Source: an uncultured Alphaproteobacteria bacterium
GTDB lineage: Bacteria; Pseudomonadota; Alphaproteobacteria; Rhodobacterales; Rhodobacteraceae
Assembly (NCBI GenBank): GCA_902581005.1
Contig: CACHMT010000004.1
Location: forward strand, 1 to 64,000
Direction: 5' to 3'
DNA: 64,000 bases
Positions 10,729 through 19,324 of this stretch are shown one piece after another (position 1 is the first letter of the stretch; each line of letters starts with the position of its first letter). Position numbers and translations under genes: made by a program. The notes beneath the pieces were generated by a model. The model did not search any database. It had not been told where the DNA came from and saw only the letters and a list, made by a program, of their open reading frames with translations.

Positions 10729-11319
10729 TCATAAACACAACATGTTGTATATGGGTCTAAAAGATCTCCTATGTTCAGTGGTAATACCCAACTTGTAGAT
10801 AGCAGCTTTATGTTGCTCTACTCCATATCCCACATTCCTTTCCCAGCCATAACCTGGGAAGCGCATATTTAATGATTTCATATGAAAGTCGCGTGATACT
10901 TTTGCAACAATGGAAGCCGCGGCTATGCTCGCTATTTTATTATCTCCTTTAATTATGCTGTAGGCTCTTGAAGCAGATCTATATGATTCCGGTAATGTGC
11001 TTCCATCAAAGTATAAACTATCTTTTGTCTTAGCAACTTTCTCAACGGCCTTTTGCATAACATGTAAAGAACTGCTCAAAATGTTAAAGTTATCAATCAC
11101 CTTAGCTGAGGAGAAAGAGACCCCTACTGAAAATGTTTCTAGTATCTCAAAGTAAAGCTTAACTCTCTGACGGGAGCTTAAGGTTTTCGAGTCAGCTAGC
11201 CCACTAATATTGTGGCATTTATCAAACCTTACGGCAGCTGCCACAACCGGGCCGCACCATGCGCCCCTGCCGACCTCATCTACTCCACAGTGAAACCCTA
11301 AATCTTTAAAATCTTTCAA
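10729..11319 (-). CDS. rnhB: Ribonuclease HII
   Basis: 196 aa. It removes ribonucleotides and RNA from RNA-DNA hybrids. The catalytic carboxylates are in place: VDEVGRGAWCGPVV (Asp-Glu), LYFDGSTLP (Asp) and a fourth acid in the SIVAKVSRDFHM region; GYGWERNVGYGVEQHKAAI and the C-terminal HRRSFRP are also typical. It lies upstream of and codirectional with ccrM, 83 bases from the preferred ccrM start, a neighbourhood conserved in Alphaproteobacteria. Confidence 0.96.
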   Translation of the reverse strand: MKDFKDLGFHCGVDEVGRGAWCGPVVAAAVRFDKCHNISGLADSKTLSSRQRVKLYFEILETFSVGVSFSSAKVIDNFNILSSSLHVMQKAVEKVAKTKDSLYFDGSTLPESYRSASRAYSIIKGDNKIASIAAASIVAKVSRDFHMKSLNMRFPGYGWERNVGYGVEQHKAAIYKLGITTEHRRSFRPIYNMLCL

Positions 11320-11471
11320 TTAAATTAAACCTTTAAAAACATATTTTTATAATTGAAGGTTAATTTTTACATGTCAATAAGATCAAATACCTGTAAATTA
11401 GTACGCAATAATTTAAATAATCCAAAATTTATTCGTTAATAATAAATCATGGGTAAAAATGGTAAGCGTAT

Positions 11472-11744
11472 ATGAAAGTTTGGATAATAGTTTCAGTGAT
11501 GTTTTTGATGGAGAATTCTCAAGTAAAAATTGCCGAAACGGTCAATGATAGCTCTCGATTTTTTAATACAGAAAAACAGTGCCTCAATTCATTGGAAAAC
11601 AAAATGCTTGATGGAGACAATATGGTTGAGTTTTTTGGTGGAGCATTTGTTACAAGTGGCTCTGTTTTTCAAAAGATCAAGCAATGTATGGCAATAGAGT
11701 TAGAAGAAAAACAATTAAAGCGACTTTTACGAGAAATGAAATAA
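11472..11744 (+). CDS. Small hypothetical protein, possibly exported
   Basis: 90 aa, not recognised. A short hydrophobic N-terminus (MKVWIIVSVMFLMENSQ) could be a weak signal peptide. The rest holds three cysteines (one in EKQCLNS, one in IKQCMA) and a basic, lysine/arginine-rich C-terminus. It lies alone between rnhB and a leftward small gene, with no close operon partner. An eight-codon ORF (ATG at 11449) overlaps its start but is probably chance. Composition is proteinlike; function unknown. Confidence 0.5.
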   Translation: MKVWIIVSVMFLMENSQVKIAETVNDSSRFFNTEKQCLNSLENKMLDGDNMVEFFGGAFVTSGSVFQKIKQCMAIELEEKQLKRLLREMK

Positions 11745-11749
11745 TCTAT

Positions 11750-12019
11750 TCATATTCCTACAAAATTCACATTTTTCGTGAGATAAAATACAACCACAAA
11801 AAAAATAGTTGCCATAAAGCCAAACAAATAAATTTTATTTTTTAACCTTGACGAGTGTTTCCTCATTTCATCAGAATTCTTTCCAAAAAATTGGCCAAAA
11901 GTTTCTTGCAGCTTCCTTGCATCTTCTTCTTTTATTGTTTGCATGTCAGCTTTGAAATCCTGACTTCTTTCTGATTTAATTTTTTTAACCAAAACTAACC
12001 AATCTTCAGAATACCTCAA
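11750..12019 (-). CDS. Small hypothetical protein with one C-terminal membrane helix
   Basis: 89 aa, unrecognised. A charged, helical N-terminal half (SERSQDFKADMQTIKEEDAR) is followed by one clear transmembrane segment near the C-terminus (IYLFGFMATIFFVVVFYL). The start is a TTG at 12017-12019 with poor Shine-Dalgarno support; an internal ATG at residue 26 would shorten it. It is convergent with the preceding small gene, with five bases between the stops. It may be a tail-anchored small membrane protein. Confidence 0.42.
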   Translation of the reverse strand: MRYSEDWLVLVKKIKSERSQDFKADMQTIKEEDARKLQETFGQFFGKNSDEMRKHSSRLKNKIYLFGFMATIFFVVVFYLTKNVNFVGI

Positions 12020-12122
12020 CCGTTTTTAGTGACTAAAAATAGAAGAGAGTATACCTTTAAAAAAATGTTTTCCAATCAGATGACATAATAATGCAATCGT
12101 TAATAAAGTAAAAGAGGTAACA

Positions 12123-12272
12123 ATGAAATTGACTAAAGAAACTATATGGCATTTTACTTGTGATTTTTGCAAACTTTGGTGGTCGTTTGCGTCAAGTGAT
12201 GAGTTTCAACCAAAGAAAAAAATATTCTGCCCTCATTGTGGTAGAAGAAACGAAATCGACGATGACGCATAG
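12123..12272 (+). CDS. 49-aa zinc-ribbon microprotein
   Basis: A short ORF, well formed: AGAGG lies about six bases before the ATG, and the product contains two CxxC knuckles, FTCDFCKLWW and FCPHCGRRNE, 23 residues apart, the pattern of a treble-clef or rubredoxin-like zinc ribbon. A WHFTC...WWS N-terminus and acidic tail (IDDDA) frame it. Such ribbons often bind RNA polymerase, ribosomes or nucleic acid. It stands alone between a leftward small gene and tRNA-Arg. The zinc site is strong inference; the function is unknown. Confidence 0.7.
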   Translation: MKLTKETIWHFTCDFCKLWWSFASSDEFQPKKKIFCPHCGRRNEIDDDA

Positions 12273-12425
12273 TTTTGAATAACTTTGAGAAAAATATAAC
12301 CTAAATATACGCAAACTTTTAACCAATATCGCTCAGGTATTGAAGTTGGGTTTCTTCCCATATTCTTATGAAATTATAACATGTTATTCACATTATTAAT
12401 GAATTGACTATAATTTATCCTAAAA

Positions 12426-12500
12426 GGACCCGTAGTTAAACGGATATAACAAATCCCTCCTAAGGATTAGTTCTAGGTTCGATTCCTAGCGGGTTCGCCA
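12426..12500 (+). tRNA. tRNA-Arg, anticodon CCT
   Basis: A complete cloverleaf can be folded by eye: acceptor GGACCCG with CGGGTTC, D-stem GTTA/TAAC, anticodon stem AATCC/GGATT around loop CTCCTAA (anticodon CCT, reads AGG), T-stem CTAGG/CCTAG around TTCGATT, discriminator G, and an encoded CCA. Its 3' end lies two bases from the stop of the convergent ubiB gene. Confidence 0.95.
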
Positions 12501-12502
12501 AC

Positions 12503-13942
12503 TCAATTTTTATCATCATTTTTATATTGTCTAATGAAGTCCTCTAAGAGCTTTGGGAGTTGAGGACCAAACTTACGCAGAACTTGCGCTATCTTCAAAA
12601 AATCTCTCAAAATAGCTTTTGGTCCCAAAGTAGCAGCTATATATTTTTCAACAACAGGTCGGGCTGTTTCCCACATATTTATATTTGGATCTAAGCTTCT
12701 CGAAACACCTTCAACTACGACCATTGTCCTCTGCAATAGCAATAACTCAGTTCGAGTTTCCATTCCAAATTGCTCAGTTACTTCAAATAATCTAGATAGT
12801 AATCTAGCCATCGATATGTCTGAGGCCTCCATACCAAATATTGGCTCACCCACTGATCTAAGGGCTTGAGAAAATTCTTGCACATTTTGATTTTCTGGAA
12901 CATACCCTGCCTCAAAATGTACTTCTGCAACTCTTAAATAATCACGCCTTAAGAATCCTATTAGGATTTCCGCATAAGTCTTTCTTGTATATTCGTCTAT
13001 TCTTCCCATTATGCCGAAATCCATCACTATAAGAGTACCATCACTTCTACATTTCAGATTACCTTGGTGCATATCCCCATGAAAAAAACCATCCCGTAGA
13101 GCTTGTGTCAAAAAAGTCTTGATAATTCTTTTTGCAAAGCTTTCAATATCTACTCCACTCTTCTTTATTCTTTCTATATCTCCAACCGACATTCCGTCTA
13201 CCCACTCTGTTGTTACAACTCGTTTACCAGAAAGAGACCAAATGACTTTAGGAACATAAAAATTACGATCACTTTTTGTATTTTCTGCAAACTCAGCTGC
13301 AGCTGATATCTCCATTCTTAAATCTAGTTCTTCACGCACTAATCTTTCAAAATGGTTAACAACTTCTGTAGGCTTAAGTCGCCTAAAGCTTGGTATAATA
13401 AACTCTATGAATTTTGCTAAAAATAACAAAGCAGCTAAATCTTTAAGGAAAACCTTTTCTACATTAGGCCTTAATATTTTCACTGCTACCAATTCCTTTG
13501 TTTCCTTAACGGTTGCCTTATGAACCTGAGCAATTGATGCAGCGGCAACCGAATCTGAAAATGAAGAAAAAATACTCTCAACAGGGCTTCCAAGTTCCTC
13601 ATGTACGATTTTTTTTGCCTCTGTAGTTGGGAAAGGGTCTAAAGAATCTTGTAAAACCTTAAGCTCATTAGCCAAGTCAGCTCCCACTATGTCGGGCCTC
13701 GTAGATAGCAATTGCCCAAACTTGATATATGCCGGTCCCAATGCAATGAGCGCTCTAACAATTGGAGATTTCTTGTATGGCCCTTTAATCCCAAAAACAA
13801 TTAGAGGTTTCCCCATGAATAAGATACCGAATTTTATCGGCTTTGAGACTTTGGTAATTTTCAAGACCTGTTCAACAGCGCCGGTTCTAAAAAAAGTTCC
13901 AACCACCCTAACTAATCTAAAGGGGTTATGAAACCACTTCAT
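12503..13942 (-). CDS. ubiB: UbiB/ABC1-family atypical kinase for ubiquinone biosynthesis
   Basis: 479 aa. UbiB proteins are ATPases with an atypical protein-kinase fold that support coenzyme Q assembly at the membrane. Visible motifs: the KxGQ region AYIKFGQLLSTRPDI, the Ala-rich loop AAASIAQVHKATV replacing the Gly-rich loop, catalytic Lys in VAVKILRP, the HGDMHQGNL catalytic loop, and VMDFGIMGRI. The usual C-terminal pair of membrane helices is not seen; the protein stops at LLEDFIRQYKNDDKN, directly against the tRNA-Arg gene. The ATG overlaps the ubiE stop (TGATG), so it is translationally coupled to ubiE, the standard pairing. Confidence 0.93.
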   Translation of the reverse strand: MKWFHNPFRLVRVVGTFFRTGAVEQVLKITKVSKPIKFGILFMGKPLIVFGIKGPYKKSPIVRALIALGPAYIKFGQLLSTRPDIVGADLANELKVLQDSLDPFPTTEAKKIVHEELGSPVESIFSSFSDSVAAASIAQVHKATVKETKELVAVKILRPNVEKVFLKDLAALLFLAKFIEFIIPSFRRLKPTEVVNHFERLVREELDLRMEISAAAEFAENTKSDRNFYVPKVIWSLSGKRVVTTEWVDGMSVGDIERIKKSGVDIESFAKRIIKTFLTQALRDGFFHGDMHQGNLKCRSDGTLIVMDFGIMGRIDEYTRKTYAEILIGFLRRDYLRVAEVHFEAGYVPENQNVQEFSQALRSVGEPIFGMEASDISMARLLSRLFEVTEQFGMETRTELLLLQRTMVVVEGVSRSLDPNINMWETARPVVEKYIAATLGPKAILRDFLKIAQVLRKFGPQLPKLLEDFIRQYKNDDKN

Positions 13943-14694
13943 CAGATCTTCCAGCCGCTGTGCATGGCAACTACTCCTTGAGTTAAGTTTCTATATTTAA
14001 CCTGTCTGAAGCCAGCTTCAGCTACTAGATTTGCAAGTTTTTCTTGAGAGGGAAATTTTCTTATACTCTCAATTAAGTATTGATAGCTTTCAGCATCATT
14101 AGCTATGAACTTCCCAAGCCTAGGAACTAAATTAAATGAGAACGCATCATAAATCTTGTTTAAGGTCTCATTTTCAACTTTACTAAATTCGAGGATCATA
14201 ATTCTTCCTCCAGGCTTTAAAACTCTCAAGGCTTCGGATAAACACTTTTTTAAATCCAAGACATTTCTTATTCCAAAGGAAATTGTATAATAATCAAAAA
14301 CCTCATTCTTAAAGGGTAATTTCATGGCATCTGCACACACCCATTCTAAGTCTGTTTCTATTTGCCCAACATTCGATCTTCTTTTTCCCTCCTTGAGCAT
14401 ATTTTCGTTTCTATCTAGTACTGTTACCCTTGCTTGATTTTTAGTTCTCTTGATGAATCGAAAAGCAATATCTCCAGTTCCGCCTGCAACGTCAAGAAGA
14501 TGTGTATTTTTTCTAGGCGCGAGCCAATCGATAAAACTATCTTTCCATAATCGATGCAAACCCGCGCTCATCAGATCGTTCATTAAATCATATTTAAAAG
14601 CAACACTGTCAAAAACCTTATTTACTAACTTAGGCTTTTCTTTTTTACTAACTTTTTTGAAACCAAAATTTTCCATTTTTTTCTTTTCTAACAA
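13942..14694 (-). CDS. ubiE: Ubiquinone/menaquinone biosynthesis C-methyltransferase
   Basis: 250 aa. A class I SAM methyltransferase that adds the C-2 methyl group to the quinone ring. The signature motifs are clear: VFDSVAFKYDLMNDLMSAGLH, SAM-binding LDVAGGTGDIAFRF, DYYTISFGIRNV, and the late motif LKPGGRIMILEFSKVE; the C-terminus GVVAMHSGWKI is typical. An internal start MENFGFKK is possible. It lies upstream of ubiB with a one-base overlap. rsmD lies 13 bases further upstream, so the three probably form one transcript. Confidence 0.96.
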   Translation of the reverse strand: MLEKKKMENFGFKKVSKKEKPKLVNKVFDSVAFKYDLMNDLMSAGLHRLWKDSFIDWLAPRKNTHLLDVAGGTGDIAFRFIKRTKNQARVTVLDRNENMLKEGKRRSNVGQIETDLEWVCADAMKLPFKNEVFDYYTISFGIRNVLDLKKCLSEALRVLKPGGRIMILEFSKVENETLNKIYDAFSFNLVPRLGKFIANDAESYQYLIESIRKFPSQEKLANLVAEAGFRQVKYRNLTQGVVAMHSGWKI

Positions 14695-14707
14695 TAAACA
14701 AGCAGCT

Positions 14708-15295
14708 TCACTCGTTGTAACCTTTAAAGAAGTTCAAATATGTCTTTCCGATTTTTCTGATTCTTAAGATTTCAAATCCATCCATTTTTTCTAATTCTTT
14801 ATTACATTCATATATAATTAACGAATTAATCTTTGTCACTCTTAACTCTTGTAACCTCATAAAAACTTTACTAGCTTTTATCAGGTCATATGGTGGATCT
14901 ACAAAAACAACATCAAACTTATTGCTAGGCGATAACTTTTTATCAAAAAAATCGTGTTTAAGTACGCGCAAGCTATTTACATGGTCATTCCCATAGAGCT
15001 TAAATTTAGCAAGATTTTTTTTTATGCATTCACAAGCAGCACCATCTTTGTCCAAAAAAGTAACTATTGAGGATCCTCTTGATATAGCCTCAATACCAAT
15101 AGCCCCCGATCCAGAAAAGCAGTCAAAAAACGAAATCTTTGAAAAATTAATATTGAAACCGTACTCCAAGATGTTGAATAATGTTTCTTTAACCCTATCT
15201 GACGTCGGCCGGGTAATGAAGCTCTCAGAACCTTTAAACTTTTTGTCATTTGTTAGGATCTTTAAGCCTTTTAGTTTTCCACTGAGAACTCTCAT
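14708..15295 (-). CDS. rsmD: 16S rRNA (guanine966-N2)-methyltransferase
   Basis: 195 aa. RsmD methylates G966 of 16S rRNA in the small subunit. Diagnostic features: MRVLSGKLKGLKI start, TRPTSDRVKETLFNIL, SAM motif FFDCFSGSGAIGIEAISRG, and catalytic FVDPPYD. The length is typical. Its start overlaps the stop of the upstream ferredoxin reductase gene by four bases (ATGA), so translation may be coupled although the functions are unrelated. Confidence 0.95.
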   Translation of the reverse strand: MRVLSGKLKGLKILTNDKKFKGSESFITRPTSDRVKETLFNILEYGFNINFSKISFFDCFSGSGAIGIEAISRGSSIVTFLDKDGAACECIKKNLAKFKLYGNDHVNSLRVLKHDFFDKKLSPSNKFDVVFVDPPYDLIKASKVFMRLQELRVTKINSLIIYECNKELEKMDGFEILRIRKIGKTYLNFFKGYNE

Positions 15296-16512
15296 TTGAG
15301 ACTTAAAGCGTCTTTAATATCAAAATTAATGTCACGTAGAATTTCTTTTTTTGGAGATTTTTTTTCTTCAATCAAACGTTTACCTATCATATAGCTATAC
15401 GGGTCATTAAATGAGTCAACTGCCAGCAAAATCTCTTCTTTATAATACCAGAATGATACTTTATCTTTTACTTTTCTTTCTATAATGTCAGTAAAACCGT
15501 CACAAATACCTGCTATTTGCAACTTTTGATCAAACTGCTCGGTCCAAAACCATGGCTTTGCATTGAAGTTGGTTCTGTTACCTGCAATGTTTAATGCAAC
15601 TGTTTGACCTTGATCGATAGCATTTCCAACTGATTCAAGCCGCAAACATCTTCCTTTATGATTAAATGAAGCGCAGTCCCCTGCTGCATAAATTGAGGGG
15701 TCACTTGTCTCTAGTCTTTCATTAACTTTTATACCGTTTTCAATCTGTAATTGTGCATCTTTTGCAAGATCAACTTCTGGGTATCCGCCAGTGGCAACTA
15801 GCAAAGCGTCCACATCAATCAGTCTTCCAGAAGCTAGTTCAACATTTGTAACTTCACTTTCAATGTTATTTATTTTTTTGACAAAATCATTTTCAATAAT
15901 TTTCACTCCTCTTATTGAAAAGATCTCCCTAAAATAAGCTGCTGTCGGTTCTCCAGCCACTCTTTTGAGTATTCTTTCAGCCCCTTCAACAACTGTTGTA
16001 TGCATGCCAAATGAAGAACAAATCGACGCAACTTCCAAGCCCAAATAGCCGCCTCCAATTATCAAAATCTTTTTTCCTGTGTGTAGCTGGTTTTTTAAAA
16101 TTCTAGCATCATGCAAATTACGCAAATAAAAAGCGTTTGAATAATTATCACTATCGCTTAGAGGAGCCTTTTTAGCTTTACTACCAATCGCGATAACTAG
16201 TTTAGTGTAGTCAATCTTTTCTCCGCTTTGCAAATGCACTTTTTTGTTATCTCTATCTATTTTTGTAGCCTTCTTCGAGAGAAGAACCTGAATATTGTTG
16301 GTTTTATAATAGTCAATTTTTTTCAGTAGAAGGCGTTCTTCGTGAAAATGTCCGGTTAGAAACTTCTTGGATAGTGGTGGTCTTTGATATGGATAATAAT
16401 TTTCTTCACATACCATACAAATTTCACCATTAAAACTAAGAGACCTTAATTGGCTTGCACAAGATATAGAGGCCTGACCGCCACCTATAATTACTATTTT
16501 CTCTATCATCAT
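15292..16512 (-). CDS. FAD/NAD-dependent ferredoxin reductase (rhodocoxin/putidaredoxin reductase type)
   Basis: 406 aa. It contains two Rossmann dinucleotide sites, IVIIGGGQASISCASQL for FAD (residues 5-21) and ILIIGGGYLGLEVASIC for NAD(P)H (about 150-166), the YPYQRPPLSKKFL segment, and IYAAGDCASF for the FAD ribityl contact, then the C-terminal reductase domain. This family passes electrons from NADH to a [2Fe-2S] ferredoxin serving P450s or Rieske oxygenases; no such partner is nearby, so the physiological partner is unknown. It leads the leftward run FdR-rsmD-ubiE-ubiB. Confidence 0.88.
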   Translation of the reverse strand: MMIEKIVIIGGGQASISCASQLRSLSFNGEICMVCEENYYPYQRPPLSKKFLTGHFHEERLLLKKIDYYKTNNIQVLLSKKATKIDRDNKKVHLQSGEKIDYTKLVIAIGSKAKKAPLSDSDNYSNAFYLRNLHDARILKNQLHTGKKILIIGGGYLGLEVASICSSFGMHTTVVEGAERILKRVAGEPTAAYFREIFSIRGVKIIENDFVKKINNIESEVTNVELASGRLIDVDALLVATGGYPEVDLAKDAQLQIENGIKVNERLETSDPSIYAAGDCASFNHKGRCLRLESVGNAIDQGQTVALNIAGNRTNFNAKPWFWTEQFDQKLQIAGICDGFTDIIERKVKDKVSFWYYKEEILLAVDSFNDPYSYMIGKRLIEEKKSPKKEILRDINFDIKDALSLK

Positions 16513-16606
16513 AAATTTGTAAGAAAGTTCTTCAAAAAAATCAATTAACGTTGTATTAAACCCAAGGATATATTAAGTACACTTTTACATTCAATAGAGG
16601 CCTTTT

Positions 16607-17101
16607 ATGAAATACTCTGTAGGAGACGAATTTCCAGAAGTTATATTTAACTGGATGGATGACAAATTTGAAGTACAGAAAGCTGGAACTAGTGAGCTTT
16701 TTGACAAAAAGAATATTATACTGATTGGAATGCCCGGTGCATTTTCACCTACTTGCTCTATGATGCACCTACCTAGCTTCATTAAAAGTGCTAAGGAATT
16801 TAAAAGCTTGGGAATTGATGAAATTTTTTGCGTTTTAGTAAATGATGTATACGTTGCGAAGGTTTGGGGTGAATCAACTGGTGCAACAAAAGCCGGCATA
16901 AAAATTATCACCGATCCATTATCCATTCTTGCTGAAGCATTAGACTTTGAATTTACGGTGAAGGGAACAGGTTTATTAAGAAGGCTTCAGAGATTTACCG
17001 CTCTATTAAAGAATAAAAAGATCGAAAGACTTTACTTTGAAAAAGAACGAGGGGTTTGTGATATGACTTCGGCGAAAACTATTTTGAAAGATATAACCTA
17101 A
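16607..17101 (+). CDS. Peroxiredoxin (Prx5/AhpE-like redoxin)
   Basis: 164 aa. Thioredoxin fold with the peroxidatic site PGAFSPTCS (family PxxxTxxC), which reduces H2O2 or organic peroxides. The following MMHLPSFI, the VNDVYVAKVWGE segment and the late CDMTSAKTIL match the Prx5 subfamily. Cys in CDM near the C-terminus could be a resolving residue. It sits alone on the plus strand and runs four bases into the convergent phhB gene. Confidence 0.9.
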   Translation: MKYSVGDEFPEVIFNWMDDKFEVQKAGTSELFDKKNIILIGMPGAFSPTCSMMHLPSFIKSAKEFKSLGIDEIFCVLVNDVYVAKVWGESTGATKAGIKIITDPLSILAEALDFEFTVKGTGLLRRLQRFTALLKNKKIERLYFEKERGVCDMTSAKTILKDIT

Positions 17102-17391
17102 GTTTCCATCTCCACCTTATTTGCAAAATTAAGATCTAGTTCTGTTAACCCACCTGCATCATGTGTTGAAAGGGATATATCGACCGTTTTAAATACATTA
17201 GTCCAGTTTGGATGGTGGTTAATCTCTTCCGCTATAAATGCGATCCGACACATCCATGAAAATGCTTCCTTGAAGTTTTTAAAAACAAAGGTTTTTTGGA
17301 TGTAGATTTTGTCCTCCGAAAAACTCCAACCTTTCGAAAGCAAATGTTCAAACTTTTCTTCTATTTCTTTATTACTAAGTTTCCTTGGCAT
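17098..17391 (-). CDS. phhB: 4a-hydroxytetrahydrobiopterin dehydratase
   Basis: 97 aa, the full family length. It regenerates pterin cofactor after aromatic amino-acid hydroxylation (pterin-4a-carbinolamine dehydratase). The signature is EEINHHPNWTNVFKTVDI, with WSFSEDKI and THDAGGLTELD flanking. No phenylalanine hydroxylase is in the window; in many bacteria the protein has another, undefined role. It overlaps the upstream acetyltransferase gene by 17 bases. Confidence 0.93.
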   Translation of the reverse strand: MPRKLSNKEIEEKFEHLLSKGWSFSEDKIYIQKTFVFKNFKEAFSWMCRIAFIAEEINHHPNWTNVFKTVDISLSTHDAGGLTELDLNFANKVEMET

Positions 17392-18535
17392 CTATTTTTT
17401 CTCCTTTTTTAAATGGGCTGATGAACTGTATTTGTTTACTACTATCGCTGACAATTTTTTTCTCTTCTTTTAAAAAATCATCCACAGCGTTCATAAACCC
17501 TTCATGTGGGAACCAATGGCTTGAGTATGTTATACAAGCTTCGTAACCTCTCGCAATCTTATGGTCTCCTTGAGCACCAGCCTCCACTCTTTTCAAGCCT
17601 CGCTCAATAGCGAAATCTATAGCTTTATAATAACAAAGCTCAAAGTGCATTGCAGGAAAAAACTGATTGCATCCCCAATATCTTCCATACAAGCAATCTG
17701 ATCCTATGAAATTTAAGGCGCCCGCTACATACCGATCATTTTTTTTTGCCAGCACTAGTAGAATTTTATCTTTTAGGTTTTTCTTTAGACCCATAAAAAA
17801 ATTCTTTGTAAGGTAAGGATAACCCCATTTTCTCTGTCCAGTATTTTGATAAAAATGCCAAAATGACTCCAGCTCAAGGTCTGTTAGTTGACTTCCAGTT
17901 AAAGATTTAATCTCACCACCAAAGTTCGTTGCCTGTTTTCTTTCCTTTGTTATATTTTTTCTCTTACGGTATGTTAATGAGCCTAAGAAATCATCAAATG
18001 ATTTATAGTCTCTATTAAACCAATGATATTGGATGCCTTCTCTTACAAGCAGATTGTTTTTTTTTGCAACGCTAACGAAACTTTTACTACAGAAGGTTAT
18101 ATGTAATGACGAAAGATTATTTTCCTCAACGACTCTCTTTGCTGATGAAATCATTTCACCAACCTTATCTTTGTATTCACTTTGTACTAAAATTCTTTCC
18201 CCTGAAACAGGAGTAAATGGTACCGCTACTTGTAGTTTTGGATAGTAATTTCCCCCTGATCTCTCATAGGCATCGGCCCAACTATGATCAAAAACGTATT
18301 CTCCTTGGGAATGATTTTTTAAAAAACTTACGATTATTCCTACTACGATATTTTTTTCTTTAAAAATTATGTAAAAAGGAATCCAACCGGTTTTAGGTCC
18401 CACAGAATTACTAGTTTCCAAAAGAAAAAAAAAATCATATGACAGGAAAGGATCACCACCCGCCCTACTAGAACGGCATGCTTCCCATTCATCTCTTGAT
18501 ATGGATTTTATAGTTGTGCAAATTGCAGTTTCCAA
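17375..18535 (-). CDS. GNAT-fold N-acetyltransferase, PF04339 (DUF482) type
   Basis: 386 aa. A FemAB/GNAT-like protein with the family marks: N-terminal RAGGDPFLSYDFFFLLE, the HSWADAYERSGGNYYPKLQ segment, SLTYRKRKNITKERKQA, and a C-terminal block GAQGDHKIARGYE. The family is common in Alphaproteobacteria, usually between a glycerophosphodiesterase and small pterin or RidA genes as here. The acyl acceptor is not known; resemblance to FemX enzymes suggests an amino-group acceptor but is not proof. Confidence 0.85.
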   Translation of the reverse strand: METAICTTIKSISRDEWEACRSSRAGGDPFLSYDFFFLLETSNSVGPKTGWIPFYIIFKEKNIVVGIIVSFLKNHSQGEYVFDHSWADAYERSGGNYYPKLQVAVPFTPVSGERILVQSEYKDKVGEMISSAKRVVEENNLSSLHITFCSKSFVSVAKKNNLLVREGIQYHWFNRDYKSFDDFLGSLTYRKRKNITKERKQATNFGGEIKSLTGSQLTDLELESFWHFYQNTGQRKWGYPYLTKNFFMGLKKNLKDKILLVLAKKNDRYVAGALNFIGSDCLYGRYWGCNQFFPAMHFELCYYKAIDFAIERGLKRVEAGAQGDHKIARGYEACITYSSHWFPHEGFMNAVDDFLKEEKKIVSDSSKQIQFISPFKKGEKIDAKET

Positions 18536-18554
18536 TATCTTCCCTTTGCAATCT

Positions 18555-19322
18555 TTACTCTGTTATATCAGGCTCATAATGTTCGAAGGTGATATTATCT
18601 ACTAATCCCTTCAAACTCTTCTCGATCTCTCTTGAAGTAATTGTCCACGATAAAATTGCAATATTTAATTTTTTTAATCTTTTAACTCTGATATTTTTAA
18701 TACCTTTCCAGTCCTGGGAGATAAACTGTAATCTATTAGCAACTATCTCATTTTCAATTTTGTTATTTTTTATCTTGCTACCAATACTCTCAATTTTCGG
18801 AAAGCTTGTAGTTAGGCCTAAAGGAACCCTTCCAAACAAATTTTTTTTTCTGATATACTTTATTAGATCTAAGTTGAAAGACATTAGAGCAACTGGGCCC
18901 TTATAGCTTCCAAGTTTCTCTGCAAGAACCCTTGTGAACATATTTAGATTTTTTTTAATGTACTTAGAATATTTGATTTCTAATAGTACGGGCACGCGTC
19001 CATTTACTAAATCAAAGACCTCTTCTATCGTGGGCACTTTTCCATTGTTAGATAGCTTCGCCTTTTTTATATAACTTAAGTTTTTATTAAAAACAAAACC
19101 TGTTTTTGTTGTAAGCCGACCAAGAAAAAAGTCATGAAAAACGATAATTTTAAAATCCTTAGTAAAATGTATGTCCATTTCAATAGAGTAATTTTTCTCA
19201 ATTGCTAGCCTAAACGCTTCCAGAGAGTTTTCAGGAATTGTTTCAGAAACTGCCAATGACCCTGAATGAAAGCCTCGATGGGCAAAAGGCCTTTCAGTCA
19301 AGAAGCTGTAAGGGTTCCTCAA
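18555..19322 (-). CDS. Glycerophosphodiester phosphodiesterase family protein
   Basis: 255 aa TIM-barrel enzyme of the GDPD type. It shows the start FAHRGFHSG, ENSLEAFRLAIEKNYSIEMD with the metal-binding Glu and Asp, FHDFFLGRLT with the catalytic His, and LLEIKYSK. It lacks a signal peptide, so it should act in the cytoplasm, probably on glycerophosphodiesters from lipid turnover, giving glycerol-3-phosphate. ridA ends two bases upstream, so they form an operon. It lies 23 kb from the ugp genes, and I saw no Pho-like repeat in front of it. Confidence 0.9.
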   Translation of the reverse strand: MRNPYSFLTERPFAHRGFHSGSLAVSETIPENSLEAFRLAIEKNYSIEMDIHFTKDFKIIVFHDFFLGRLTTKTGFVFNKNLSYIKKAKLSNNGKVPTIEEVFDLVNGRVPVLLEIKYSKYIKKNLNMFTRVLAEKLGSYKGPVALMSFNLDLIKYIRKKNLFGRVPLGLTTSFPKIESIGSKIKNNKIENEIVANRLQFISQDWKGIKNIRVKRLKKLNIAILSWTITSREIEKSLKGLVDNITFEHYEPDITE

Positions 19323-19324
19323 GG

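Noticed and set aside
11449..11475. Eight-codon ORF overlapping the small gene at 11472 as a leader peptide
   Set aside because: Too short, with no attenuator structure around it.
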